A stretch of 9,551 nucleotides of DNA from an uncultured Sphingobium sp. GTDB taxonomy: Bacteria > Pseudomonadota > Alphaproteobacteria > Sphingomonadales > Sphingomonadaceae. The DNA lies in assembly GCA_946479185.1 (NCBI GenBank), contig CAMLFF010000103.1:1-9551 (forward strand), given 5' to 3'. The notes beneath the pieces were generated by a model that saw nothing but the letters and a program-made list of their open reading frames with translations, was not told the origin of the DNA and did not search any database. Shown one piece after another: positions 1 to 7,241 of the stretch. A program made the translations under genes and the position numbers. Position 1 is the first letter of the stretch. Each line of letters begins with the position of its first letter.

Positions 1-3000
1 TGCATCGATCTCGACCTGATAATTGTTCGAGAAATCGAGATCATAGTGCGGATTGATGATCAGCTTGTTGCCGGAAACCGTGAACAGGTCCGCGACATTC
101 GCAGCCACGCCATTGACGCTTGCCGAAGCCTGTCCATTGACCACATTGATCGTGAAGGTCTGCGAATTGTCGATCGCCTCGCCGACAGTGCCGGAATAGC
201 CAGCCTTGGCGGTCGTGTTGGCAGTATTGACGATCCGGATCTCATAGGTGCCATCGACCGTGGTCAGATTGAACCCTTCGCTGGACGTGAACACTAGGTC
301 AGACCGCACATCGAGGTTGGTAACCCCGTTGAGCAGGGTCGAGAAGACCGGCACCGTCTGCTGAACGATCTTGAAATCATCCGTCACACTGTTCGTGCCA
401 TCCGATGCCATAACGCGCACGACCAGCGAATTGGCGAGCGCAGGCGCTGACGAAGATGAGAAGGTGGCCGTCTGCGCATCAAAGCTCAGCCAGGATGGCA
501 GCGCGGCGAGTGTGCCCTGACCCGTAACCAGCTGCGCGGTGTACGTCAGCGCACCGCTTTCAGGATCCTGGAAGCTCGCCGAGGGGATGACATAGCTGAA
601 CGACTGCCCCTGTACGATCGACTGGTCATCAAGAGCCTGCGTCAGCACAGGTGCTTCGTTTACATCGGTCAGGTTGACGGTGACAGAGCCAGTGCTTTCA
701 TTGCCGGCAGCGTCTTTCATCCTGACGTTCACAACATAGCTTAGCGGGTCCGCCTCGTAGTTTTTGGCAGCATTGAACGAGAGCACACCGGCTGTGCTCA
801 GGCTGAACAGGCTATTTGAAGCGCCCGTTCCATCAAGCTCCCAACTCACCGTTTCCGATGCCGTCAACGTACCAGCCGACAAGCCGTTTTCAGCGGCGAA
901 GGTCGAGACTGTGTTCAGCGTTGCGGCGAGATTGTCGATGACGAAGGTGCTGCTGCCATGTTCAACGATCTGATTGAGGCCAGCAGTCTGGACGGCAGCA
1001 CTGCTCTGCATCCCGACCACATTCGGTAAGTCGACGCTCGTCAGCTTGATGTTCGACGAGTTACCAGCCGGTGTAATCAGTTCGAACGCCATCTGCGTCG
1101 AATTCTGGAGACCGAGCGTCACGCCATAATCGAACTCGGCTATGGCATCGTACGCGCCATCTCCATCCAGATCGAGATAGAGCCTCGAGGCCGTATCGGA
1201 TGGGTAAACGACAGCTTCGCTGAATGTGACGACGATCGTAACATTATCGCCTTGCTTCGCGATAGCGACAGGGGTCGTGACGGATGTGATGACCGGCGCC
1301 GAAATGCCGGTCAGCGTCAGATCCTCTGATGCTGAAAGCGTGCCGTCCGACGCAGTGATGCGTATCGTCAGCGCCTGTGCCAAGGCTGGTGCCGACGTCG
1401 AACTGAGCTTCCCCGTTTGTGCATCGAAACTCAGCCAGATGGGGAGATCGATCAGAGCGCCCTGCGCATCGACCATCTTGGCCGAATAGCTCAGCGTATC
1501 GCCGTCCGGATCGGAGAAATTGCCAGCCGGAACGGTATAGCTGAAGGGCTGCCCCGCATACACATTCTGATCGGCAAGCCCGCCAAGCGCGACCGGCGCC
1601 TCGTTCACATTGGTCACATTGACCGTGACGGCCTGGCTGCTTTCATTACCCCAGAAATCCTTGATCGACACAAGGAGATGGTAGGTCGTGATAAGCTCAT
1701 AATTGACGTCGCTGACAAGTTCGATCGCGCCAGTCTGGGGATCGATATTGAAAACGGTGTTGATATCGATGCCCGACATATTCGTCTGATCGGGGCCCCA
1801 GGCGAGCGAGTAGGTAGCGACGCCTGCTGCGTCAGAGGCCTTGGACGTGTGAACGAGCAAGCCGACAGCCGCCGTCTCGGCAATCGATACCGAGATCGAG
1901 GGACCGCCTTCAAAGCTTGGGCCGGACGCATCGTCGATCATGCCTAGCTGCATCAGCGTAGCCTGCGGGAATTGCGCGTTAGCCAGTGCCGGATTGTGCG
2001 TGACGGCGTGTTGGAAGCCAAGATTGAGTATCTCGGCGAGGTGAGCGCCATTGACCGCGCCAAGGCTGCCCAGTGTCGTCTCCGCGCCCAGCGCCGTGCT
2101 CGGGATGGCGTTGACGATCTGCTCGATAGCCTGTTCGAGCGTGATCCCTTCGCGTGCGGCCCAACCCTGCACTGCGGCAAGGTAGACGCCGTAGACGTTA
2201 GCCGAAGCGGAGGTATCCGCCCCTGTGCTGTCGATGATCAGCTTGATCGCCTGGCTCAGGAGCGTGCCATCCGAGCTATCCGTGAACAGGGTCGAGACAG
2301 TGGCATTGGCATTGTCCACCTGCGCCTGCGTCGTGCCGGTGATGGCGGTGGTGCCGGCGACCGAGAGGCCTGGCGACATCAATCGGGTCGCAACCTCAGT
2401 GAAGGGCGAGATGTTGATGACGACATCCTGACCCGCCGTAACATTAGCAACCGCACGCAGAAGCACGCTGATGTCCGCCTGCTGACCGGTGGCCTCATCG
2501 ATGAAGCCGCGCGAGTCCGTCAGCGGATCCTTGGCCGCGAACAGCGCAAGGCCGGTATAGCCCTTGAAGGCGATGCGGAATGCGCCATTGGCATCGGTAA
2601 TCCCGGAGCCGAGCAAGGATCCGTCTTCCTTATAGGCTGTGATCTCGATCCCGGCGATGACCGGACCGGCAACGACCTGGCCAGTGACGTAATTGCTGGT
2701 ATCCACCGAAATGGGGCGCCCGCCGCCAACCGACACATTGCCGGCAAGATCGGTTGCGGTTGCCATGATGGTATAGCTGCCATCCACCGGCAGTTCGGCG
2801 ACAGCAAAGCTCGTCGACCATGTCCCGTCCGTCCCTGCTGTCACGGTCTTGACGGTCGTGCCCCAAGTGACGCGCACGCTCGAACCAGCCTCAGCCGTGC
2901 CGGAAACGACGACAGGCGCCTGTGCTTCGGCCTGGCTGACCACATCATTCTGCGCGACGGCGTTGATGACTGGTGCTGAAGCTGCGGTCTTGTCGACCAC

Positions 3001-3774
3001 GATTGCGTTGGCGATCTTGGCGGCATCGCTCGTCTGGCCGGTCGCGTCCTTTTGGCGCACCTGCACCGCGCCTGCGGCGTAGCTGCCCTCGGCAAGGGTG
3101 AAGGTCGTGCCGGTGCCCGCCGTCCAGGTCGAACCGTTGTTGGTGGAATATTCCCAGCTGTTCGTACCGGTGATGGCCGCGACATTGATCGTGCCGTCCT
3201 GCGTCACAAAGTCGCTTGCCGACGCGCCTGTATCGGTCTTGAGGGCGAGGCTCGGCGTCGACACCTTGTCGACGGGTTTAACAGGTGCTCCGCCGTCATC
3301 ATTGTCGCCGCCGCTCAGCAGAAGTAGACCACTACCCGCTGCTGCCGCTGCACCAAGCACATAAAGACCCGCACCCCACGAGGCCGATGAGCCGCCAGCG
3401 GAACCGCCGCCTGCCTGCGCATGACCAGCGTCTGCCGATTTCATCTCACCACCGCCCGACGATGAGCCTTGCGCCGCGCTCTGCTCCTCGGCAGCGTCTG
3501 CATCGGCATCGTCGCTCTTTTCGGCGCCATTGCCGCCAGCGACCTCTTCCTCGTCATCATCCGCCTTATGCTTTTTAGCGGAGATCTTTTTCGTGCCTGG
3601 CTTGCCCGGCATCGCGCTCAAGGCGGCGAGTTTGATTTCGGCGCGTCCGCCCTCGCCCTGCAAGTGGGCTGCCGCTGCATGATCAGGCATGGCCTGCGCG
3701 GCTTGCTGCATGTCACCCTGTGCGCTAACCGCTGCTTCTTTAACTTGAGGCCCCTGATCGCTCTTGTTCGTCAT
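1..3774 (-). CDS. Giant Ig-like/cadherin-repeat adhesin, type I secretion substrate (N-terminal 1258 residues; 3' end outside window)
   Basis: The frame is open without a stop from ATG at 3774 to the left edge, giving 1258 residues; the C-terminus is missing. The start follows AGGGAG with 8 bases of spacing. There is no Sec signal peptide. Residues 1-130 are low-complexity, with a Lys-rich patch (62-70) followed by acidic DDDEEE (72-77). Residues 133-153 form a Gly/Ala/Leu hydrophobic segment, then GGDNDDGG, resembling the N-terminal prefix of Bap-type adhesins. Next come a Bap-type Ig-like domain with WEYSTNNGSTW (about 175-262), a second Ig-like domain (about 266-358), a carboxypeptidase-regulatory-like domain (about 362-410), a mainly helical stretch (about 455-612), cadherin-like plus CADG domains (about 625-824), an Ig-like domain with a DLDGDGAYD calcium-type loop (868-876), a second cadherin plus CADG pair (about 940-1138), and the start of another Ig-like domain. 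The neighbouring type I secretion genes make it their likely cargo. Its role in surface adhesion or biofilm is inferred from family and context. Confidence 0.9.
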   Translation of the reverse strand, partial: MTNKSDQGPQVKEAAVSAQGDMQQAAQAMPDHAAAAHLQGEGGRAEIKLAALSAMPGKPGTKKISAKKHKADDDEEEVAGGNGAEKSDDADADAAEEQSAAQGSSSGGGEMKSADAGHAQAGGGSAGGSSASWGAGLYVLGAAAAAGSGLLLLSGGDNDDGGAPVKPVDKVSTPSLALKTDTGASASDFVTQDGTINVAAITGTNSWEYSTNNGSTWTAGTGTTFTLAEGSYAAGAVQVRQKDATGQTSDAAKIANAIVVDKTAASAPVINAVAQNDVVSQAEAQAPVVVSGTAEAGSSVRVTWGTTVKTVTAGTDGTWSTSFAVAELPVDGSYTIMATATDLAGNVSVGGGRPISVDTSNYVTGQVVAGPVIAGIEITAYKEDGSLLGSGITDANGAFRIAFKGYTGLALFAAKDPLTDSRGFIDEATGQQADISVLLRAVANVTAGQDVVINISPFTEVATRLMSPGLSVAGTTAITGTTQAQVDNANATVSTLFTDSSDGTLLSQAIKLIIDSTGADTSASANVYGVYLAAVQGWAAREGITLEQAIEQIVNAIPSTALGAETTLGSLGAVNGAHLAEILNLGFQHAVTHNPALANAQFPQATLMQLGMIDDASGPSFEGGPSISVSIAETAAVGLLVHTSKASDAAGVATYSLAWGPDQTNMSGIDINTVFNIDPQTGAIELVSDVNYELITTYHLLVSIKDFWGNESSQAVTVNVTNVNEAPVALGGLADQNVYAGQPFSYTVPAGNFSDPDGDTLSYSAKMVDAQGALIDLPIWLSFDAQTGKLSSTSAPALAQALTIRITASDGTLSASEDLTLTGISAPVITSVTTPVAIAKQGDNVTIVVTFSEAVVYPSDTASRLYLDLDGDGAYDAIAEFDYGVTLGLQNSTQMAFELITPAGNSSNIKLTSVDLPNVVGMQSSAAVQTAGLNQIVEHGSSTFVIDNLAATLNTVSTFAAENGLSAGTLTASETVSWELDGTGASNSLFSLSTAGVLSFNAAKNYEADPLSYVVNVRMKDAAGNESTGSVTVNLTDVNEAPVLTQALDDQSIVQGQSFSYVIPSASFQDPESGALTYTAQLVTGQGTLAALPSWLSFDAQTATFSSSSAPALANSLVVRVMASDGTNSVTDDFKIVQQTVPVFSTLLNGVTNLDVRSDLVFTSSEGFNLTTVDGTYEIRIVNTANTTAKAGYSGTVGEAIDNSQTFTINVVNGQASASVNGVAANVADLFTVSGNKLIINPHYDLDFSNNYQVEIDA
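358..957 (-). repeat. Adhesin cadherin + CADG module, copy 2
   Basis: This encodes about residues 940-1139 of the adhesin. It is homologous to the module at 1303-1902, with an offset of 945 bases (315 residues) over the right-hand part of the module. Shared landmarks are the junction VNEAPV, the CADG motif PSWLSFDAQT (copy 1 has PIWLSFDAQT), and ASDGT. Base-level similarity is still visible: 473-492 matches 1418-1437 at 17 of 20 positions. The calcium-type DPDGD of copy 1 is DPESG here, so metal binding in this copy may be weakened. Confidence 0.8.
1303..1902 (-). repeat. Adhesin cadherin + CADG module, copy 1
   Basis: This encodes about residues 625-824. A cadherin-like domain (VFNIDPQTGAI, then a strand-rich end and NVNEAP) is followed by a dystroglycan-type cadherin-like (CADG) domain with FSDPDGDTLSY, IWLSFDAQTG and ITASDGT. 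The DPDGD and terminal DxNEAP-like segments are the usual calcium-linker positions in this family. The matching copy at 358-957 has diverged, so this is an old internal duplication and not a recent slippage product. Confidence 0.8.
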
Positions 3775-3782
3775 GTCATATG

Positions 3783-3788
3783 CTCCCT
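3783..3788 (-). promoter_or_regulatory. Ribosome binding site of the adhesin gene
   Basis: AGGGAG on the minus strand lies 8 bases before ATG 3774 and fixes that start. Another ATG at 3779 is out of frame, only 3 bases from the site, and stops after two codons. No sigma-70-like promoter is evident in the 39-base gap 3775-3813, so the adhesin probably depends on read-through from the transport genes. Confidence 0.75.
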
Positions 3789-3813
3789 GAAAATAACTGG
3801 CTGCCGGACCGGA

Positions 3814-5025
3814 TCAGCGTTCGCCGAACGCTTCATCCACCGTCTTTGTGATTGGTTTTGTTAGGTAATTGAGGACCGAGCGCTTGCTGGTGCGCACTTC
3901 GACGGTCGCCGTCATGCCCGCGCCGACGCTGATCTGCTTGCCGCCGCGCTCGGACACGGGCGGGGCCATCAGGCGGACATGGACGCGGTAGTAGAATTGC
4001 TCGCTGCCTTGCGGGCCGGGCTCGCTCAGCGCATCGGGGCTGATGTAGGACACCTTGCCCTCAAGGCTGCCGTAAATGCTGGGATCATAGGCATCGAGCT
4101 TGACCATTGCGGTCTGCCCGACCTTCACCGAACCGAGATCCGATGGCTTGAACTTGGCTTCCACGATGAGTTCGCTTGTCGTGGGCAGCATCTCGATGAT
4201 CGGTTCGCCGGGCCGTACGGATGCGCCCAATGTGGTGACGTTGATCTTCTTGATCTGGCCATCATGGGGTGCGCGAAGCTCGGTGAAGCCGAACACCGCA
4301 GAGCGCTCGCGCAGAGCCTCTTCCTGCGTCGCAAGATCCTCCTCGGCCTTGGTCATATCGGCCTGCGCGTCCTGAAAATATTTGTTGCGCGCATTCACGA
4401 TCTGCCCGTCCAATTCGGCAACGGCACGGCGCAGACGGATGACCTCGGCCTGCCCCACATCGCCTGCGGCGAGCAGCGGCTGCGTGATATTCAGCTCCGC
4501 CTGCACGAGCGAACGACTCTGCTGGAGTGCCGAGATCCCCTCGCGCAACGCCTGCTGACGCCGGTCGAACAATTCGGTCTGGTTCTTGCGGAAGGCGGGC
4601 CAAGGCTCCAGCTCAGCGGGGAAAGCGAGCCCCTGCCCGTAAACTTCGGCACGAAGACGGGCGAGGCTCGCCTTGAGGGCGGCCACCTTGTTGCGGCTGT
4701 CATCATAGGCAGCGGACGCGCGGCTCTGGTCCATCAGCGCGAGCAGATCGCCCTTGCGGACCATTTGCCCTTCCTCAACCTTCATATCGGCCAGCACGCC
4801 ATTATCGGCGGCCTGAATGACCTGCGTGCGCGCCACAGCAATCACCTGCCCACGGGCGCGGGCCAATTGATCGATGTGCGAGAAGGCAGCCCAAATAATG
4901 AGCGCAACCATGCCGACGCCAACCGCGATGATGAACCACCCACCAGGGCTAAGCTGAAGCGCGGCGAAGCGCTGCTTCACACTGCCAAGGCCGGCCCGCA
5001 TCGCGCGCGGACTTTCCATCTTCAT
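3814..5025 (-). CDS. HlyD/LapC-family type I secretion membrane-fusion protein
   Basis: This 403-residue periplasmic adaptor would link the inner-membrane ABC transporter to the outer-membrane channel. It has a short cytoplasmic N-terminus and one membrane span at about 29-47. The first half of the lipoyl-like domain is at about 58-100 (RGQVIAVARTQVIQAADNG, VEEGQMVRKGDLLALMD). A long alpha-hairpin or coiled coil fills about 105-240. The second lipoyl half is FTELRAPHDGQIKKI (about 247-261), with the beta-barrel region after it. The C-terminus (VGAGMTATVEV, 367-377, then Lys/Arg-rich residues and YLTKPI) is characteristic of the HlyD/LapC type. Length is normal for the family. ATG 5025 overlaps the ABC gene stop by 4 bases (ATGA) and has CGGAG 7 bases upstream (5033-5037), so translation is probably coupled. 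The family call is firm; the substrate is inferred from the adjacent adhesin. Confidence 0.95.
   Translation of the reverse strand: MKMESPRAMRAGLGSVKQRFAALQLSPGGWFIIAVGVGMVALIIWAAFSHIDQLARARGQVIAVARTQVIQAADNGVLADMKVEEGQMVRKGDLLALMDQSRASAAYDDSRNKVAALKASLARLRAEVYGQGLAFPAELEPWPAFRKNQTELFDRRQQALREGISALQQSRSLVQAELNITQPLLAAGDVGQAEVIRLRRAVAELDGQIVNARNKYFQDAQADMTKAEEDLATQEEALRERSAVFGFTELRAPHDGQIKKINVTTLGASVRPGEPIIEMLPTTSELIVEAKFKPSDLGSVKVGQTAMVKLDAYDPSIYGSLEGKVSYISPDALSEPGPQGSEQFYYRVHVRLMAPPVSERGGKQISVGAGMTATVEVRTSKRSVLNYLTKPITKTVDEAFGER
3816..3832 (-). other. Perfect 7-bp stem-loop over the hlyD-family stop codon
   Basis: On the minus strand the sequence reads AGCGTTC-GGC-GAACGCT: a perfect 7-bp inverted repeat with a 3-base loop. 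It covers the last codons of the adaptor gene and the first base of its TGA stop. No T-run follows, so it does not look like a classic rho-independent terminator. It lies 41 bases before the adhesin start. In mRNA it could slow 3'-to-5' decay or tune the level of adhesin message relative to transporter message; that role is inference. The hairpin may also simply reflect the codons used for Phe-Gly-Glu-Arg. Confidence 0.5.
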
Positions 5026-7241
5026 GACCGGGCTCCGTTCTGTTCGGTGGGTTGGGCAGCGGCAGGGCCTTGCTGGAGCCGCGCGATCACAGCGTCACGC
5101 GGACCATCTAGCGCGATGCCCTGCGGCGTGAGGACGATCAGGCGATCGACCATCTCGATGAGGCGCAATTTGTGCGTGACGAGTATGAAGGTTTGATCCG
5201 GCTGAACGGCGGCGCGCAGCGCGGCAAGGCAGCGCTCCTCCGTGCCATCGTCCATGGCCGAGGTCGGCTCATCTACCAGCCACACATTTGGCCGGGCAAG
5301 CAGGAGGCGGGTGAGGCCGACAAGCTGACGTTGCCCGCCGGAAAGACCGCCGCCCCCCTCGGCGATGCGCATATGCACGCCCTCGGGACGCCCGGCGAGG
5401 AAGCCTGCCAGACCCGTCGCCTGCACCGCCGCGACAATTTCCTCATCGCTCACATAGGGCAGCCCCATGGTGATATTGTCGCGCAGCGTGCCGCTGATCA
5501 TGCGTGCCTGCTGAGGCAGATAGCCGATCAGTTCGGCGCGCCGTTCGCTGGAGATATGCTGGAGATCCAGCCCATCGAGCAGCACATGGCCGCGCTCGGG
5601 TTTGATCAGACCTGCGAGCAGCTTGAGCAAAGTGCTCTTGCCCGAACCGACCGCCCCCAAAATAGCCACCCGTTCACCGGGCGCAATGTTGAGCGAGGCG
5701 ATCTTGAGCGGTGCGGGTTGCGTAGCCCAGGCAAATTCAAGGTTCGAGACCTCGAGCCGCCCATTGATCACATCGGGGACAAGCGGCGATGTAATGCCGT
5801 CATTATCCTGCTCGGAGGCATAGAGCTTCTCAAGGTTATCGAGTGCCACCTTGGCATGCGCGCCCTGCACCAGCAGCCCCGGAATGGCGTTGACCGGCGT
5901 CAGCACACGACCCGAAATGATCGAACAGGCGATGATCGCGCCAACGGTGAGGCTGTTGCTCGTAGCGGCGAGATAAGCGCCCGCCGCGACCATGCTGATA
6001 TAGCTTACCTGCTGGATCAGCCCGGAAATATAGCCTGCCGTCTCGTTGAGATGACGCACTTCCGTCATCTCGTCCGCCGTGCGGCGCGAGAGATCGTTCC
6101 AGCGATTGCGCATATGCCATTCACCGCCACTCGCCTTCAGGAACTCGGCGCCCTGAATGCTCTCGACCAGCAGGCCGTAGCGCTGATTGCCGACCTGATT
6201 TTCGCGTGCGCTATGCTCTTCGATCGCGCGACGGGACCGCAATCCGGCGAATATGGCGACGAAAAAGGCAATCGCAGGGACGCCCGCAACATAGGGTCCG
6301 CCGATCGCGAAGATGATCGCGAGGAAAAAGAGCGCGAACGGTACGTCCGTGAAGAAATAGAGTTTGCGGGCGACCACATAGGCGCGCACGCCCTCATAGC
6401 CGCGCACCTGCGCTGCAAAGGTGCCGACGCTCGTAGGATATTGATCGAGCCGGGTAGAGAGCATCCGCTGGAAGATGTTCTGCGCCGCTTGCAGATCGAT
6501 GCGGTGCACTGCCTTATCGACAATCGCCGAGCGAGCGAGCTTAAGCGCGAACTCGATACCGATGGCGATGGCCGTACCGATGGTGAGGACGATCAGCGTC
6601 GAGACACCGCCCTGCCCGATCACCCTGTCATAGACCTGCATTGAATAGAGCGAAGTCGCGAGCACCAATATGCTGGCGATGGTCGATGCCGTGGCCGCCA
6701 TCACGACCCAGGATTTGTCGACGGCCATGATCGCATCGAACACGCCACGCGCGGTGCGCTCGTGCGAAATTTCAGCCGGGCGCAACACGGCCGCGAACAT
6801 CGTGCCCTGCGACCAGTCCTGCAGCCGCTCGCGGCCTTGCGGTCCTTCGCAAACCCATGTCCCATCAGCGCCCAGACTGACGACGAAGCGATAGCCAGAG
6901 CCGGGCACCAGCGCGATCATCGGCAGATCGGCTTCATGCGGCTCGCGCCGCCAGCGTGAGAGCTTCAGGTGCAATGTCTCGCACAGCGCTGCAGCCGCAC
7001 GGCCGGCGATCCGCGCCTCCTCGGTTGCATCGGCTGCGCTGAACATGCCCCTTATGCGCCGTCCATCCCGGCGCGTGAGGCCACCCTTGCATTCCAGAGC
7101 CGTGGCTATGCGTCCACCCAGCCAGACGACACCATCGGCAAAGGGGGTAGCGACCGGCGCATCCACGAAGGACGGCGCGCCAATGGCATCCAGATTGATC
7201 GTTGGCGACACATCCCGCATCGCGCCTGCCGTCACTTCCAC
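5022..7241 (-). CDS. Type I secretion ABC transporter/permease with C39-like domain (LapB/HlyB type)
   Basis: This 739-residue fused membrane-ATPase half transporter would power export of the adhesin across both membranes as a dimer. Residues 1-160 form a C39-like region (MIALVPGSGYRFVV, 108-121) without a recognisable catalytic Cys box. It is therefore expected to dock substrate and not to cleave a leader. Membrane spans are predicted at about 178-200, 214-234, 297-336 (two spans), 403-425 and 432-452. The nucleotide-binding domain is complete: Walker A GAVGSGKST (529-537), Q-loop LPQQ (575-578), signature LSGGQ (633-637), Walker B VWLVDEP (653-659) and switch His in VTHK (688-691). GTG 7241 is preferred because AGAAGGGG precedes it by 7 bases; it overlaps the channel gene stop by 10 bases. 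A second in-frame GTG at 7235 forms a 4-base GTGA overlap but is 13 bases from that site. Substrate assignment is by context. Confidence 0.95.
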   Translation of the reverse strand: MEVTAGAMRDVSPTINLDAIGAPSFVDAPVATPFADGVVWLGGRIATALECKGGLTRRDGRRIRGMFSAADATEEARIAGRAAAALCETLHLKLSRWRREPHEADLPMIALVPGSGYRFVVSLGADGTWVCEGPQGRERLQDWSQGTMFAAVLRPAEISHERTARGVFDAIMAVDKSWVVMAATASTIASILVLATSLYSMQVYDRVIGQGGVSTLIVLTIGTAIAIGIEFALKLARSAIVDKAVHRIDLQAAQNIFQRMLSTRLDQYPTSVGTFAAQVRGYEGVRAYVVARKLYFFTDVPFALFFLAIIFAIGGPYVAGVPAIAFFVAIFAGLRSRRAIEEHSARENQVGNQRYGLLVESIQGAEFLKASGGEWHMRNRWNDLSRRTADEMTEVRHLNETAGYISGLIQQVSYISMVAAGAYLAATSNSLTVGAIIACSIISGRVLTPVNAIPGLLVQGAHAKVALDNLEKLYASEQDNDGITSPLVPDVINGRLEVSNLEFAWATQPAPLKIASLNIAPGERVAILGAVGSGKSTLLKLLAGLIKPERGHVLLDGLDLQHISSERRAELIGYLPQQARMISGTLRDNITMGLPYVSDEEIVAAVQATGLAGFLAGRPEGVHMRIAEGGGGLSGGQRQLVGLTRLLLARPNVWLVDEPTSAMDDGTEERCLAALRAAVQPDQTFILVTHKLRLIEMVDRLIVLTPQGIALDGPRDAVIARLQQGPAAAQPTEQNGARS

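Noticed and set aside
1972..2979. Plus-strand open frame of 335 codons opposite the adhesin
   Set aside because: The minus-strand frame is continuous over 1258 residues with clear Ig-like and cadherin-like domains. The antisense product has no domain and skewed composition.
3771..3779. Two-codon upstream frame at ATG 3779 (ATG, one codon, TGA) overlapping the adhesin start
   Set aside because: Only 3 bases separate it from the ribosome binding site, too close for efficient initiation; the 8-base spacing to ATG 3774 is much better.
3816..3832. Hairpin as a rho-independent terminator
   Set aside because: No T-run follows on the transcribed strand, and the adhesin starts 41 bases later with its own ribosome binding site and no visible promoter, so complete termination here is unlikely.
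3979..6644. Two long plus-strand open frames (3979-5196 and 5172-6644) opposite the adaptor and ABC genes
   Set aside because: They lie antisense to two genes with complete, motif-rich family matches. Their proteins are rich in Arg, His and Asp with no recognisable domain, as expected for the complementary strand of GC-rich codons.
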